Shown piece by piece: positions 1-8,317 of a stretch of 64,000 nucleotides of DNA (the first letter of the stretch is position 1; each line of letters begins with the position of its first letter). The notes below the pieces were generated by a model. That model searched no databases, was not told the DNA's origin, and saw nothing but the letters and a program-made list of their open reading frames with translations. The stretch is from an uncultured Cohaesibacter sp. GTDB lineage: Bacteria; Pseudomonadota; Alphaproteobacteria; Rhizobiales; Cohaesibacteraceae. The stretch covers positions 3,612,501-3,676,500 of the forward strand of contig NZ_OY781114.1 in assembly GCF_963676485.1 (NCBI RefSeq), given 5' to 3'. A program made the translations under genes and the position numbers.

Positions 1-61
1 AGACGCCAAAAAACGGGATTGGCAGCGCGATAAAGCCCGTTTGTTGCGTGCACGCGGCTAA
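1..61 (+). CDS. smpB: SsrA-binding protein SmpB, C-terminal end (partial)
   Basis: Only the last 19 codons lie in the window, ending at the TAA at 59-61. The basic tail (DAKKRDWQRDKARLL then RARG) fits the lysine/arginine-rich C-terminal tail of SmpB, which usually contains a KKRDWxRxK-type segment. SmpB binds tmRNA and brings it to stalled ribosomes for trans-translation. The tail enters the mRNA channel of the ribosome. The identification rests on this tail alone, so the upstream sequence is needed to confirm it. From here to the first tRNA (62-327) I see no convincing gene. Confidence 0.7.
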   Translation, partial: DAKKRDWQRDKARLLRARG

Positions 62-327
62 AGCACTTGCATCTTTTCCAGATTCGGTAAGTCAACGCCA
101 AAAGGCGGATGGTTTTCTTCTCGCCAAGAGCGATAGGGGCTTTGAGCTCTTTTGCGGCGGGAAAGCGCAGACTTCTGTGCTTTCGTCCAAAATTGGGGAC
201 AAAATTTTCTAACCTTTTTAAATGCCATGCAAGCGTTTCTGGCTGAAACGCTTTTTAAAAGAGGGGAAAACCCGAATTTGGGGTTTAAAAATCTGGCAAG
301 GCTTCTATAAAGATGACACTTCAATGA

Positions 328-404
<77 letters not shown>

Positions 405-491
405 ATCTTAATCTTATTTCAAGTTCAATGTCTTGAAATGTTCTCGCCAGAGACCATATGGATTAATGTTGCATGCATTGAAGAAAATTGA

Positions 492-568
<77 letters not shown>

Positions 569-803
569 ATTTCCCCACTGACTTCCTTGTCTTTTAAAGC
601 TTCCAGCGAATCATCCTAAATTTTCTGATTGTTCTTGTTTGCGTTGGTCTTGCTGATATCAGGCCCAACTGCGCATGTGTCGGCTTTTGTGCATCCCTCT
701 GCCTCCAACGGGCTTGGGGCCATAGAATGGAGGCTGCCTATTCATGAACTGGATGGATTGATTTATGTGATCCCGCAATGGGCTCTCTAAAGTGGTTTTC
801 CAT

Positions 804-837
804 ACAACGCGAAAATCTTAAAAGATCTCCGCGTTGT
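804..837. terminator. Hairpin after the formate/nitrite-type channel gene
   Basis: An inverted repeat, acaacgcg (804-811) with cgcgttgt (830-837), lies 16 bp past the stop of the leftward channel gene. There is no clear T-run on either side, so it may be a 3' stabilising hairpin or a weak terminator. Confidence 0.35.
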
Positions 838-852
838 GGTTGATTGAGTGCG

Positions 853-1695
853 CTACTCCAGTTCGCGCACGACTTGTCCATAGGCCAACAGGGCAAACAA
901 TCCAGTGCCTCCGGCTATGTTCCCCAAAAGAGTGCACGAAAGGAGTGCCGCAGTTTGTGCAAGCCCTATTTCTCCGCGCATTCCCAAAAGGAAAAGTTCG
1001 GTTGACCCTGCAATGACGTGGGTGAAATTGCCGAGCGCTATGAGATATGTGAACATGATGATCACAAGGAATGCAGCACTGCGTGCGGAGGGGATCATCC
1101 ACACGATTGCCGCCACAAGAAAGCCCGATGTGATCCCATAGGAAAAGGCCTGTGATACATCGAGATTGGCATAATGGTGTGAAATTGCTGCCATGCCATC
1201 TACATATTCAGGCGGGATGGTTCCGATATGATATCCCAGCAGCGCCGCAAGAAATGTTCCGCACAGGTTGGCGACAAATACGATTGCCCAGAGGCGCAGG
1301 GTACTCCAGAGCATCTTAAGGGAGCTGTGCGTGAGAAGGGGCAATATTGCCGTGATTGTGTTTTCGGTAAATAGCTGCAGGCGCCCGAGAATGACCAATA
1401 CGAACCCAACCGTATAGCCAAGATTCTCTATGGCAAATTGATATGGTGAGCCTTCAAACACCTTGTGAAGGATCCCTTCAGCAATAACCGAGGTTGAAAT
1501 GCCTAAACCGGCTGCGACGCCCGACCACCACAAGGATGTCGCCGGGCGATTCAGTTCTTCCATGCCTTCGCGATGGACGACGGCATATACTGATACAGAA
1601 CTCAGGCTGTGATGATCGCGGACATCTTTTCTTTCTTGCGCACTCAACGGGGATTTGTTGCCCGATTTCTTTTCTTTTCTTATTTGATCCGACAT
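853..1695 (-). CDS. Formate/nitrite transporter (FNT) family channel, YfdC-like
   Basis: A 280-residue polytopic inner-membrane protein. The first 45 residues are charged and cytoplasmic (SDQIRKEKK). About six hydrophobic segments follow, and the FNT signature LFTENT is at about residues 108-113. A second loop, GNFTHVIAGSTE, near residue 222 carries the histidine expected at the central pore constriction. FNT proteins are pentameric channels for small monovalent anions such as formate or nitrite. The long charged N-terminus and TENT motif resemble the YfdC subgroup, whose substrate is not settled. The gene is monocistronic and transcribed leftward. No formate or nitrite enzyme is nearby to define the substrate. 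Confidence 0.85.
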   Translation of the reverse strand: MSDQIRKEKKSGNKSPLSAQERKDVRDHHSLSSVSVYAVVHREGMEELNRPATSLWWSGVAAGLGISTSVIAEGILHKVFEGSPYQFAIENLGYTVGFVLVILGRLQLFTENTITAILPLLTHSSLKMLWSTLRLWAIVFVANLCGTFLAALLGYHIGTIPPEYVDGMAAISHHYANLDVSQAFSYGITSGFLVAAIVWMIPSARSAAFLVIIMFTYLIALGNFTHVIAGSTELFLLGMRGEIGLAQTAALLSCTLLGNIAGGTGLFALLAYGQVVRELE

Positions 1696-1811
1696 GAGGA
1701 GCCTTTGTTTCTGGGCATGATGTTAGGTGCTTTATCTGGTCGTTCCTTACAGCTGAAACAACCCTATTGGATGTCTTTGGCGTTTGTTTCTTTCAAGATA
1801 TGGTCAAAGCT

Positions 1812-2024
1812 TCAAGGCCCCAGATGGCTGTCTTTATGATGCAGGATGCCCGCCACAATACCAGGGCCGAGCGTTGGCTCTTCCTTGCGCGAGGCTTCGT
1901 CGCGCAAAATCTCGAAGGGATAGTCGCCGTCTAATTCCTGTTTCAGCTTTTCATAGGTCTGCACGGTGCTCTGCAGGTTTTCTTGGCTGAAATGATAGTC
2001 AAAGCCGCCATTTTGCTCCAGGCA
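1812..2024 (-). pseudogene. Orphan 3' coding remnant (about 70 codons, no start)
   Basis: Reading leftward from an in-frame TGA at 2025-2027 there is an open frame of 70 codons ending in TGA at 1812-1814. The residues look protein-like (acidic, aromatic, few repeats: NGGFDYHFSQENLQS, then YEKLKQELDGDYPFEIL, then GPGIVAGILHHKDSHLG), and synonymous positions look like those of neighbouring genes. There is no ATG, GTG or TTG near the open end, and the gene just upstream (GntR) stops at 2050. I read it as the surviving 3' end of a gene whose front was lost by deletion. I do not recognise the family. A short real gene with a CTG start at 2021 is possible but less likely. Confidence 0.4.
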
Positions 2025-2049
2025 TCAAGCTTGATGCTGGTTGCCTTTG

Positions 2050-2673
2050 TCAGTTGGCTGCTCCGGTTTGATGAATGTGGGCGTGGATGATTTTCTTGAG
2101 CCGGTGGGCATTCTTTTCTGCCAGTGCGTCGACCATGTCGCAATGCTCTTTACCCGATTGCTCTATGCGGGCATAGCTGGACCATTGCGAAGCAGGGGCA
2201 GGGGGGATGCGCAAGCGCAGATCAGAGACCAGTTCCAGCAGGCTGGCATTTCCACTGGTTGCCAGTAAGGCTGTATGAAAGGCGATGTTGGTTTCGTAGA
2301 TTTCCGTGATCTTGTGATCGCGGATCTGATCCATGAAGCGCTGGGCCAGTTGGCTTAGTCTGTCTAGCTGTGCGTCTGTGACCTTGTGCACCATGAAGTC
2401 CGCAGCCGACGTTTCAAGCATGATGCGAATGTCGCGGATCTCATCGATGGAGACATCGTCTTCATGATGCACATAATATCCCCGGTTCGGCTCATAGCGG
2501 ATGATGCGCTTGTTACAGAGCGTCTCCAGAGCTTTTCTGGTTTCCGAACGGCTTGCGTCATAGCGTCGCTGCAGATCGATCTGCTTCAGCCAGCTTCCTG
2601 GGGAGAACAAGCCAGAGCCGATGTCTGCAGTCAGAAGATTTGTTAGGTCTTTGCTGGGCTTCCTTTTTCTCAA
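2050..2673 (-). CDS. GntR-family transcriptional regulator, FCD (FadR-like) type
   Basis: A 207-residue regulator. Residues 8-75 form the winged helix-turn-helix of the GntR family (LKQIDLQRRYDASRSETRKAL, then a wing ending RGYYVHHED). Residues 80-205 are the all-helical FCD ligand domain, with the NIAFHTALL helix and late histidines (EHCDMVDAL, HAHIHQTG) where this domain often binds a metal. Asn replaces the usual Asp before the FH pair. It is transcribed divergently from the M20 amidohydrolase and amino-acid importer operon, so that operon is its likely target. The ligand is unknown. Small acids or acylated amino acids are typical for the class. Confidence 0.9.
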   Translation of the reverse strand: MRKRKPSKDLTNLLTADIGSGLFSPGSWLKQIDLQRRYDASRSETRKALETLCNKRIIRYEPNRGYYVHHEDDVSIDEIRDIRIMLETSAADFMVHKVTDAQLDRLSQLAQRFMDQIRDHKITEIYETNIAFHTALLATSGNASLLELVSDLRLRIPPAPASQWSSYARIEQSGKEHCDMVDALAEKNAHRLKKIIHAHIHQTGAAN

Positions 2674-2887
2674 ATCTATCCACCATTCTTCTGGTCATAA
2701 ATGATTAAATTCGCATCAGAATCTCGACTGCCTTATTTTTAATCGTGCACAGAGATTGCGCAACCCCAAAAATTGTGGTCAATATTGGTGCCAATTTCGC
2801 AATAATGTTTAATCTCATAGGTTTATTGGATTTGTTTTGCGAATTGAAAAAAATCATATCAAGTAAGTTTCGAAGGAACTGTCCCCA
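2674..2887. promoter_or_regulatory. Divergent promoter region, GntR / M20-importer operon
   Basis: This is the AT-rich gap between the divergent GntR gene and the M20 gene. It contains the inverted repeat attgg-tg-ccaat (2784-2795), preceded by attg-tggt-caat (2772-2783). Two overlapping dyads here are reasonable candidates for GntR operators. An AAGGAA ribosome-binding site (2873-2878) precedes the M20 start. No promoter hexamers stood out clearly. Confidence 0.35.
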
Positions 2888-4309
2888 ATGCTCAATAGCG
2901 ATGAAATCTGGTCTCGTGTCGACGAGCTGTCTGAAGACTTTTGCGGCTTGTCGGATCGGGTGTGGGAGACACCCGAGCTTTGTTTCAAGGAGGTCCGGTC
3001 CGCAGCTGAGCATATGGCCATGTTGGAAAAGCATGGGTTTAAGGCCGAGGCAGGTGTTGCAGGTATGCCAACTGCAATCATGGCCGAAGCAGGCTCCGAA
3101 GGGCCGGTGATTGCCATTCTGGGTGAATATGATGCGCTGCCCGGCCTTAGTCAGGTGCATGGTGTTGCGGAACGCCAGGAGGTCGAAAAAGGCGGCAGCG
3201 GTCATGGCTGTGGACATAATCTGCTCGGTGCTGGCTCCATGCTGGCTGCAACCGCCGTCAAGGACTGGCTGAAGGAAAGGGGCATCAAGGGACGCGTGCG
3301 CTATTATGGCTGTCCGGCAGAAGAGGGTGGCTCTGCCAAGGGCTTTATGGTGCGCGAGGGAATGTTCGACGATGTTGATGTCGCCATCTGCTGGCATCCG
3401 GCGCCCTTCGCTGGCGTCAACAAGCCCATTTCTCTGGCCTGCAATGAATTGATCTTCACCTTCACCGGGCGGGCCTCCCATGCTGCTGCTTCTCCGGAAC
3501 TGGGGCGCAGTGCGCTTGATGCCGTTGAACTGATGAGCGTTGGTGTGAACTATATGCGCGAGCATATGGCCTCGACCGCGCGCATCCATTATGCGGTGAT
3601 TGATAGCGGCGGTATTGCGCCAAACGTGGTGCAGCCGCGGGCCGTTGTGCGCTATCTGGTACGCGACCTTGAATTGCCGGATATGCAGGCTCTGGTCGAG
3701 CGGGTCAAAAAGGTTGCCGAGGGTGCTGCCTTGATGACGGAAACCTCCGTTGAGAGCGTGATTGTTTCCGGCGATGGCAATCTCATTGGCAATGATCCGC
3801 TTGAAGAGCTCATGCACCAGATGCTTGAGCGCCTTGGACCGCCGCAATATTCCGAAGAAGACAAGGCCTTTGCCCGTGAAATTCAGGCGAGCCTGTCAAA
3901 GGAAGATATCGAAGCCGCTTACAAGCGATTTGGTCTCAAGTCTCGCTTTGACGAGCCGCTGTGCGAGAGCATTACGCCGCTTAACTCCGGCGACGGGCGC
4001 CATGTCGGCTCTACGGATGTGGGCACTGTGAGTTGGGTGGTCCCGACCGTTCAGATGCGCGGCGCAACCTATGCTGTGGGCACGCCGGGGCATTCCTGGC
4101 AGCTGGTGGCGCAAGGCAAGACGCCTGCCGCTCACAAGGGCATGGAGCATACGGCCAAAGTCATGGCAGCGACGGCCTGTGAGCTGTTCCTTGACCCTGC
4201 CAAGATTGCAGCAGCAAAAGCGGATTTCGCTGACAAGCTCAATGGCCGTCCCTTCATCAATCCAATCCCGGATGATTGCGATCCGGAACTGCCTGAAACC
4301 AACGAATAG
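2888..4309 (+). CDS. M20-family amidohydrolase, AbgB-like (aminoacyl-/p-aminobenzoyl-glutamate hydrolase type)
   Basis: A 473-residue cytoplasmic metallo-amidohydrolase of peptidase family M20. The metal site is visible as GHGCGHN (about residues 104-110), CPAEEGGSAKG (about 142-152) and HPAP (about 170). The dimerisation domain follows (FTGRASHAAASPELGRSALDAV, about residues 193-214). The C-terminal part contains GTVSW and GHSWQL, which are typical of the AbgB branch rather than of ArgE or DapE. AbgB cleaves p-aminobenzoyl-glutamate, and relatives cleave other N-acyl or dipeptide bonds. The gene leads an operon with an amino-acid ABC importer, so the likely job is to release an amino acid from an imported conjugate. 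Substrate not determined. Confidence 0.85.
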   Translation: MLNSDEIWSRVDELSEDFCGLSDRVWETPELCFKEVRSAAEHMAMLEKHGFKAEAGVAGMPTAIMAEAGSEGPVIAILGEYDALPGLSQVHGVAERQEVEKGGSGHGCGHNLLGAGSMLAATAVKDWLKERGIKGRVRYYGCPAEEGGSAKGFMVREGMFDDVDVAICWHPAPFAGVNKPISLACNELIFTFTGRASHAAASPELGRSALDAVELMSVGVNYMREHMASTARIHYAVIDSGGIAPNVVQPRAVVRYLVRDLELPDMQALVERVKKVAEGAALMTETSVESVIVSGDGNLIGNDPLEELMHQMLERLGPPQYSEEDKAFAREIQASLSKEDIEAAYKRFGLKSRFDEPLCESITPLNSGDGRHVGSTDVGTVSWVVPTVQMRGATYAVGTPGHSWQLVAQGKTPAAHKGMEHTAKVMAATACELFLDPAKIAAAKADFADKLNGRPFINPIPDDCDPELPETNE

Positions 4310-4387
4310 GCAGGTCACTGTCTCAATTCTTTTTTCCCGATCCCGTTGTAAAGGTGCGGCGGGATCCCGACAAGGAGACTATTCCCA

Positions 4388-5098
4388 GTGAGCTTTTTTC
4401 AACTGATGGGCTTTGGTGAAGGTGGTTGGGGCGCCTTCATGCTCATGGGGGCGCTGGTCACCATGGCACTGGCGCTCTGTGGGTTTTCGATTGGTGCCTG
4501 CTTTGGTGCATTTGCCGCCTGGGCCAAGATATCGGGCAACCGGTTTACGCGTACCGTTGCGGATATCTATACCACTGTGTTGCGCGGCATTCCTGACCTG
4601 CTGGTCATTTACCTGTTTTATTTCGGTGGCAGTGCTTTTCTTACCTGGCTGGGGCGCCTGTTCGGCTCCGACGGCTTCATCGGCTTGCCTGGCTTTCTGG
4701 CCGGGGCCATGGCCATCGGCATTACGTCGGGCGCCCAGCATACGGAAGTTTTCCGTGGTGCCTATCGTGCTGTTGCCAAGGGGGAAATTGAAGCGGCCGT
4801 TGCCTGCGGTATGCCCCGAGCGATGCGCTTTCGGCGCATTGTCGCGCCGCTGGTTTTGCGCCATGCGCTGCCGGGGTTGGGCAATGTCTGGCAGATTGTG
4901 TTGAAAGAATCAGCGCTGGTTTCCGTCACTGGCGTGGTGGAGTTGCTCCGCCAAAGTCAGGTGGGGGCAGGCTCAACGCGCCAGCCATTCGACTTCTATC
5001 TCGCAGCAGCCATTCTTTATCTTTGCATCACCACCATCTCGAGCATCAGTTTCCACACTGCCGAGAAGCGGTTCAATAAAGGGGTGAGAAGAAGCTGA
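4388..5098 (+). CDS. Polar amino-acid ABC transporter permease, HisQ-like
   Basis: A 236-residue inner-membrane permease starting at GTG 4388 behind an AAGGAG site. It has about five hydrophobic segments, and the EAA loop EAAVACGMPRAMRFRRIVAP (about residues 137-156) contacts the ATPase. The RGIPDLLVIYLFYFGG segment is typical of the HisQ/ArtQ side of the His/Lys/Arg/Orn importer family. Its stop overlaps the ATG of the next permease by one base, so the two are translationally coupled and probably form the heterodimeric pore. Confidence 0.9.
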   Translation: MSFFQLMGFGEGGWGAFMLMGALVTMALALCGFSIGACFGAFAAWAKISGNRFTRTVADIYTTVLRGIPDLLVIYLFYFGGSAFLTWLGRLFGSDGFIGLPGFLAGAMAIGITSGAQHTEVFRGAYRAVAKGEIEAAVACGMPRAMRFRRIVAPLVLRHALPGLGNVWQIVLKESALVSVTGVVELLRQSQVGAGSTRQPFDFYLAAAILYLCITTISSISFHTAEKRFNKGVRRS

Positions 5099-5835
5099 TG
5101 GACATGCAATTTTTCTGGGAGTCGCTGGTCACCCTGATCCCCGGTATCCCGCTCACCTTGCAATTGGCGTTTCTTTCCACCTTGCTTGGGGCCTTTATTG
5201 CGCTGGGATTGGCGATGATGAGGCTTTCTGGCATCCGCCCGCTGGATTGGTTTGCGCAAGGCTATCTGTTTGTGTTTCGTGGCTCACCACTTCTGGTGCA
5301 GCTATTCCTTATCTATTACGGGCTAAGCCAGTTCCCCGCTGTGCGCCATTCCTTTGCATGGACATTCCTGCGCGATCCATACTGGTGTGCCATCATTGCA
5401 TTGACGCTCAACACGGCTGCCTATGCCAGTGAGGTCATTCGTGGAGGATTGCTTTCGGTTCCCCATGGGCAAGTGGAAGCGGCGCGCGCTTGCGGCATGT
5501 CGGGCTTCAAGCTGTTTCGACGCATCGTCTTGCCGCTGGCCATCCGGCAGGCGTTGCCAGCCTATGGCACAGAACTGATTCTGATGGTCAAAGCCACCTC
5601 GCTGGCCTCCATCATCACCATCATGGAAATCACCGGCCTTGCTGCCAAACTGGTTTCCGAGACCTATCGGGTGATTGAGGTATTTGTGGTTGCCGGTGCT
5701 ATCTATCTGGTTATCAATTTTATCCTCACTCGCATCATCATGGCATTTGAATATAAGCTGACGCCGCATTTGCGCGAACCGCGCATTACCAAAATGCTTG
5801 CCCTTGAAAATGAATCTGCTGGAGAAATCTCGTGA
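5098..5835 (+). CDS. Polar amino-acid ABC transporter permease, HisM-like
   Basis: A 245-residue permease partner of the HisQ-like gene. It carries the family's [16 protein letters not shown] segment (about residues 61-76) and the EAA loop [20 protein letters not shown] (about residues 128-147). It begins at an ATG sharing one base with the preceding stop and ends with a GTGA overlap into the ATPase gene. Together with HisQ-like, HisP-like and the binding protein at 6684 it forms a complete uptake system. Confidence 0.9.
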   Translation: MDMQFFWESLVTLIPGIPLTLQLAFLSTLLGAFIALGLAMMRLSGIRPLDWFAQGYLFVFRGSPLLVQLFLIYYGLSQFPAVRHSFAWTFLRDPYWCAIIALTLNTAAYASEVIRGGLLSVPHGQVEAARACGMSGFKLFRRIVLPLAIRQALPAYGTELILMVKATSLASIITIMEITGLAAKLVSETYRVIEVFVVAGAIYLVINFILTRIIMAFEYKLTPHLREPRITKMLALENESAGEIS

Positions 5836-6614
5836 CCAGTTCTGCCTCTCAAAACAGCTCCGTTGCTGTCAGCCTGACCGATCTGCACAAGTATTTCGGT
5901 GACCTCGAAGTGCTCAAGGGTGTAACCATGAAGGCGCATGAAGGCGAGGTGGTCTCCATTCTCGGCTCCTCCGGCTCGGGCAAATCCACCATGCTGCGCT
6001 GTATCAATATGCTTGAAACCCCAACCTCGGGCACCGTTACCGTTGGCGAGGAAACCATCAAGTTGGTGACCGACCGCAAGGGTATCGTCAAGCCTGCCGA
6101 CCGCAAGCAGGTGGATCGTCTGCGAACCCGCGTTGGCATGGTGTTTCAATCCTTCAATCTGTGGTCTCACAAGACCATTCTGGAAAATGTGATTGAAGCA
6201 CCGATCCATGTGCAGGGGCGAGACAGGACAGACTGTATCGAAGAAGCCAAGGATATCCTTGCCAAGGTCGGCATTGCCGACAAGTGCGATTTCTACCCCT
6301 CCCATCTTTCGGGCGGGCAGCAGCAGCGCGCGGCCATTGCCCGGGCGCTTGCCCAACATCCTGATGTGCTGCTGTTTGACGAGCCGACATCGGCGCTTGA
6401 TCCGGAGTTGGTGGGTGAGGTTCTGCGCGTGATGAGAAGTCTTGCAGAGGAAGGCCGCACCATGTTGGTGGTCACCCACGAGATGAGCTTTGCGCGCGAT
6501 GTATCCAATCGGGTCGTCTTCCTGCATCAGGGGCAGATCGATGCCGAGGGGAGCCCTGAAGCTCTCTTTAACGACATGAGCAATGAACGGTTTCAGAAAT
6601 TTATTGCCGGCTAA
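5832..6614 (+). CDS. Polar amino-acid ABC transporter ATP-binding protein, HisP/GlnQ-like
   Basis: A 260-residue ABC ATPase with Walker [10 protein letters not shown] (about residues 45-53), signature [15 protein letters not shown] (about 158-172), Walker [14 protein letters not shown] and switch His in VVTHEM. The insertion [28 protein letters not shown] between Walker A and the Q-loop is typical of the HisP subclass. It starts at GTG 5832, four bases inside the preceding permease gene. It powers import through the HisQ/HisM-like pore. Confidence 0.93.
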   Translation: MTSSASQNSSVAVSLTDLHKYFGDLEVLKGVTMKAHEGEVVSILGSSGSGKSTMLRCINMLETPTSGTVTVGEETIKLVTDRKGIVKPADRKQVDRLRTRVGMVFQSFNLWSHKTILENVIEAPIHVQGRDRTDCIEEAKDILAKVGIADKCDFYPSHLSGGQQQRAAIARALAQHPDVLLFDEPTSALDPELVGEVLRVMRSLAEEGRTMLVVTHEMSFARDVSNRVVFLHQGQIDAEGSPEALFNDMSNERFQKFIAG

Positions 6615-6683
6615 CGGCGGTAGTCAAAAGCTCCGGTCCATCTGATCTGGATGGTCGGGAATCACAACCAAAGGGAAATTGAA

Positions 6684-7532
6684 ATGAAAGTCTGGACTCG
6701 ACTTCTCGGGGTGGCTATGACCGCAGCAATGCTGATGGCTGGCCCTGCGATGGCAAAGGAATGGAAAACTGTCAAACTGGGTACTGAAGGCGCCTTTCCT
6801 CCGTGGAACTCCACCAAGGCTGACGGCACGCTGGAAGGCTTTGAAATTGATCTGGCCAAAATCCTGTGTGAACGCATGGAAGTGAAATGCGAATGGGTTG
6901 TCCAGTCCTGGAAAGGCATCATCCCTGCGCTGAATGCTGGTAAGTTCGACGCTATCATGTCGGGCATGTCTGCAACAGCAAAGCGCGCCGAGGTTATCGA
7001 CTTCTCGATTCCTTATGGCTCTACCGGCCAGACCTTTGGCGTTCTGTCTGATTCAGAGCTCGTTGATTTGCCGCTGAAAGGGGATGTCTTCCCGCTCGCT
7101 TCCAAACCGGAAGAAGCCAAGAAGGCCATTGAAGAAATCAAGCCGATGTTCAAAGGCAAGATCATCGGTGTGCAGTCGTCCGCTATTGCAGAGCGCTTCT
7201 TGCAGGAAAATCTGGCTGACGTGGCTGAGATCCGCGAGTATGGCAAAACGCAGGAGCATGATCTTGATCTGATGTCCGGTCGCGTGGATGCCATCATGGC
7301 CTCCACTGCCTATATCTCCACAGCCATGAAAGACCCAGCCAACAAAGGCATGGTTCTGGCTGGTCCTCGTTTTCAGGGCGGTATTTTGGGCAAGGGCAGT
7401 TCCTTGGGCATGCGCAAGGGGTCCGATGATCTCAAAGCCATGTTTGACAAGGCAATCGCCTCTGCGCGCGATGATGGCACCATCAAGGAGTTGTCCATCA
7501 AATGGTTCGGCTTTGACGTGACCGTCTATTAA
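6684..7532 (+). CDS. Periplasmic amino-acid-binding protein (SBP_bac_3 family)
   Basis: A 282-residue solute-binding protein. I chose ATG 6684 because it follows a purine-rich AAGGGAAATTGAA and gives a clean Sec signal peptide (KVWTRLLGVAMTAAMLMAGPAMA, cut near residue 24). An in-frame start at 6651 would only add hydrophilic residues before it. The mature protein opens with the family pattern TEGAFPPWNSTKADGTLEGFEIDL and includes FDAIMSGMSATAKRAEVIDFS, as in LAO/His-binding proteins. It is the last gene of the M20-importer operon, followed by a strong terminator at 7594-7631. The exact ligand cannot be read from the sequence. Confidence 0.92.
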   Translation: MKVWTRLLGVAMTAAMLMAGPAMAKEWKTVKLGTEGAFPPWNSTKADGTLEGFEIDLAKILCERMEVKCEWVVQSWKGIIPALNAGKFDAIMSGMSATAKRAEVIDFSIPYGSTGQTFGVLSDSELVDLPLKGDVFPLASKPEEAKKAIEEIKPMFKGKIIGVQSSAIAERFLQENLADVAEIREYGKTQEHDLDLMSGRVDAIMASTAYISTAMKDPANKGMVLAGPRFQGGILGKGSSLGMRKGSDDLKAMFDKAIASARDDGTIKELSIKWFGFDVTVY

Positions 7533-7593
7533 GCCACGCGCAGACCTTGCCGGAATGCCGGCCGGGTTTGACGTCTCAAATCAAGAAGACATG

Positions 7594-7631
7594 CCGCCCC
7601 TTTGCTATCCAAGCCGAAGGGGCGGTTTTTT
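7594..7631 (+). terminator. Rho-independent terminator after the amino-acid importer operon
   Basis: A GC-rich stem, ccgcccctt (7594-7602) with aaggggcgg (7617-7625), a 14-nt loop and then six T. It ends the rightward operon and separates it from the convergent pduS-pduT transcript. Confidence 0.9.
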
Positions 7632-7702
7632 ATGAGTTGAAGCCTGATTGCGGCAATTCAATAGCCGATTGGATGAGTGATCCTGCGGCGTTCTTCCGGT
7701 TG

Positions 7703-8257
7703 CTAGATATACTCTTTGAACAGCTCTTGCGACGCATTGGAAATGACCACATGATTGACGAGGATACCGGCGTCCTTGATCTCCTCTATGCCTGCTGATA
7801 CCGCGGCTGTGACCGCGCCCACATCTCCGCAGAGCAGCAGAAAGCCTTTCCCCCCAACAGCCATGGCGATGTGGACCCTCACGAGGGTGACATTTGCAGC
7901 TTTGGCGGCGGCATCGGCTGCCCAGACAATGCTGGAAGAGGAGAAGGTTTCAATGATGCCGAGGGCTTTGCCTTTTGTGTTCTGTAGCTCGACAGAGCCT
8001 GTGAGGGAAGGGAACAGTTGAGGGTCGACATTAGGCAGGAATATCTTGTCCACCTGAAAGCCCGCTGCAAGGCGCTCTCCTGCATCAAGGGCTGTCTGGA
8101 CTGGGGAGACCTTTCCGCCGACAACGATCATGTATTTGCCCGGACAAATGGTTCGGGCAACAAGCAGTTCCACATCCGCAGCCTTGAGCATGCCGTCCTG
8201 TACCAGATATCCAGCTGCAATGCTGGAGAGTTCCAAAATTCCGATGGCTAGTGGCAT
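7703..8257 (-). CDS. pduT: PduT-like tandem-BMC-domain shell protein with Fe-S cysteine
   Basis: 184 residues made of two BMC domains in tandem (about residues 3-90 and 97-184). This is the BMC-T architecture, in which a trimer forms a pseudohexameric shell tile. The start AIGILELSSIAAG and the segment ARTICPGKYMIVVGG match PduT. The cysteine is residue 38, the position that in PduT of enteric bacteria coordinates one [4Fe-4S] cluster at the trimer axis. The second domain opens ALGIIETFSSSS and contains VRVHIAMAVGGKGF. The gene is 60 bp downstream of pduS on the same strand. PduS and PduT are known electron-transfer partners in propanediol microcompartments. No BMC-H, BMC-P or enzyme gene is in this window, so the shell, if any, must be encoded elsewhere. 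Confidence 0.9.
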   Translation of the reverse strand: MPLAIGILELSSIAAGYLVQDGMLKAADVELLVARTICPGKYMIVVGGKVSPVQTALDAGERLAAGFQVDKIFLPNVDPQLFPSLTGSVELQNTKGKALGIIETFSSSSIVWAADAAAKAANVTLVRVHIAMAVGGKGFLLLCGDVGAVTAAVSAGIEEIKDAGILVNHVVISNASQELFKEYI

Positions 8258-8317
8258 GATGGCATTCCTCGTTATCTGCTTTACTTTTCTTTGGTTCCCG
8301 CACAGGGCGTTTGGGTG

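Noticed and set aside
58-324. 88-codon minus-strand frame before the first tRNA
   Set aside because: Lys/Arg/Ser-rich with no SD site or family pattern. It also covers the region expected to hold the tRNA promoter.
2705-3847. 380-codon open frame on the minus strand
   Set aside because: Lies antisense to the M20 amidohydrolase gene, which has full metal motifs. The reverse frame is rich in His/Arg/Cys and matches no family pattern.
5703-6527. 274-codon minus-strand frame
   Set aside because: Antisense to HisM/HisP-like genes with intact ABC motifs.
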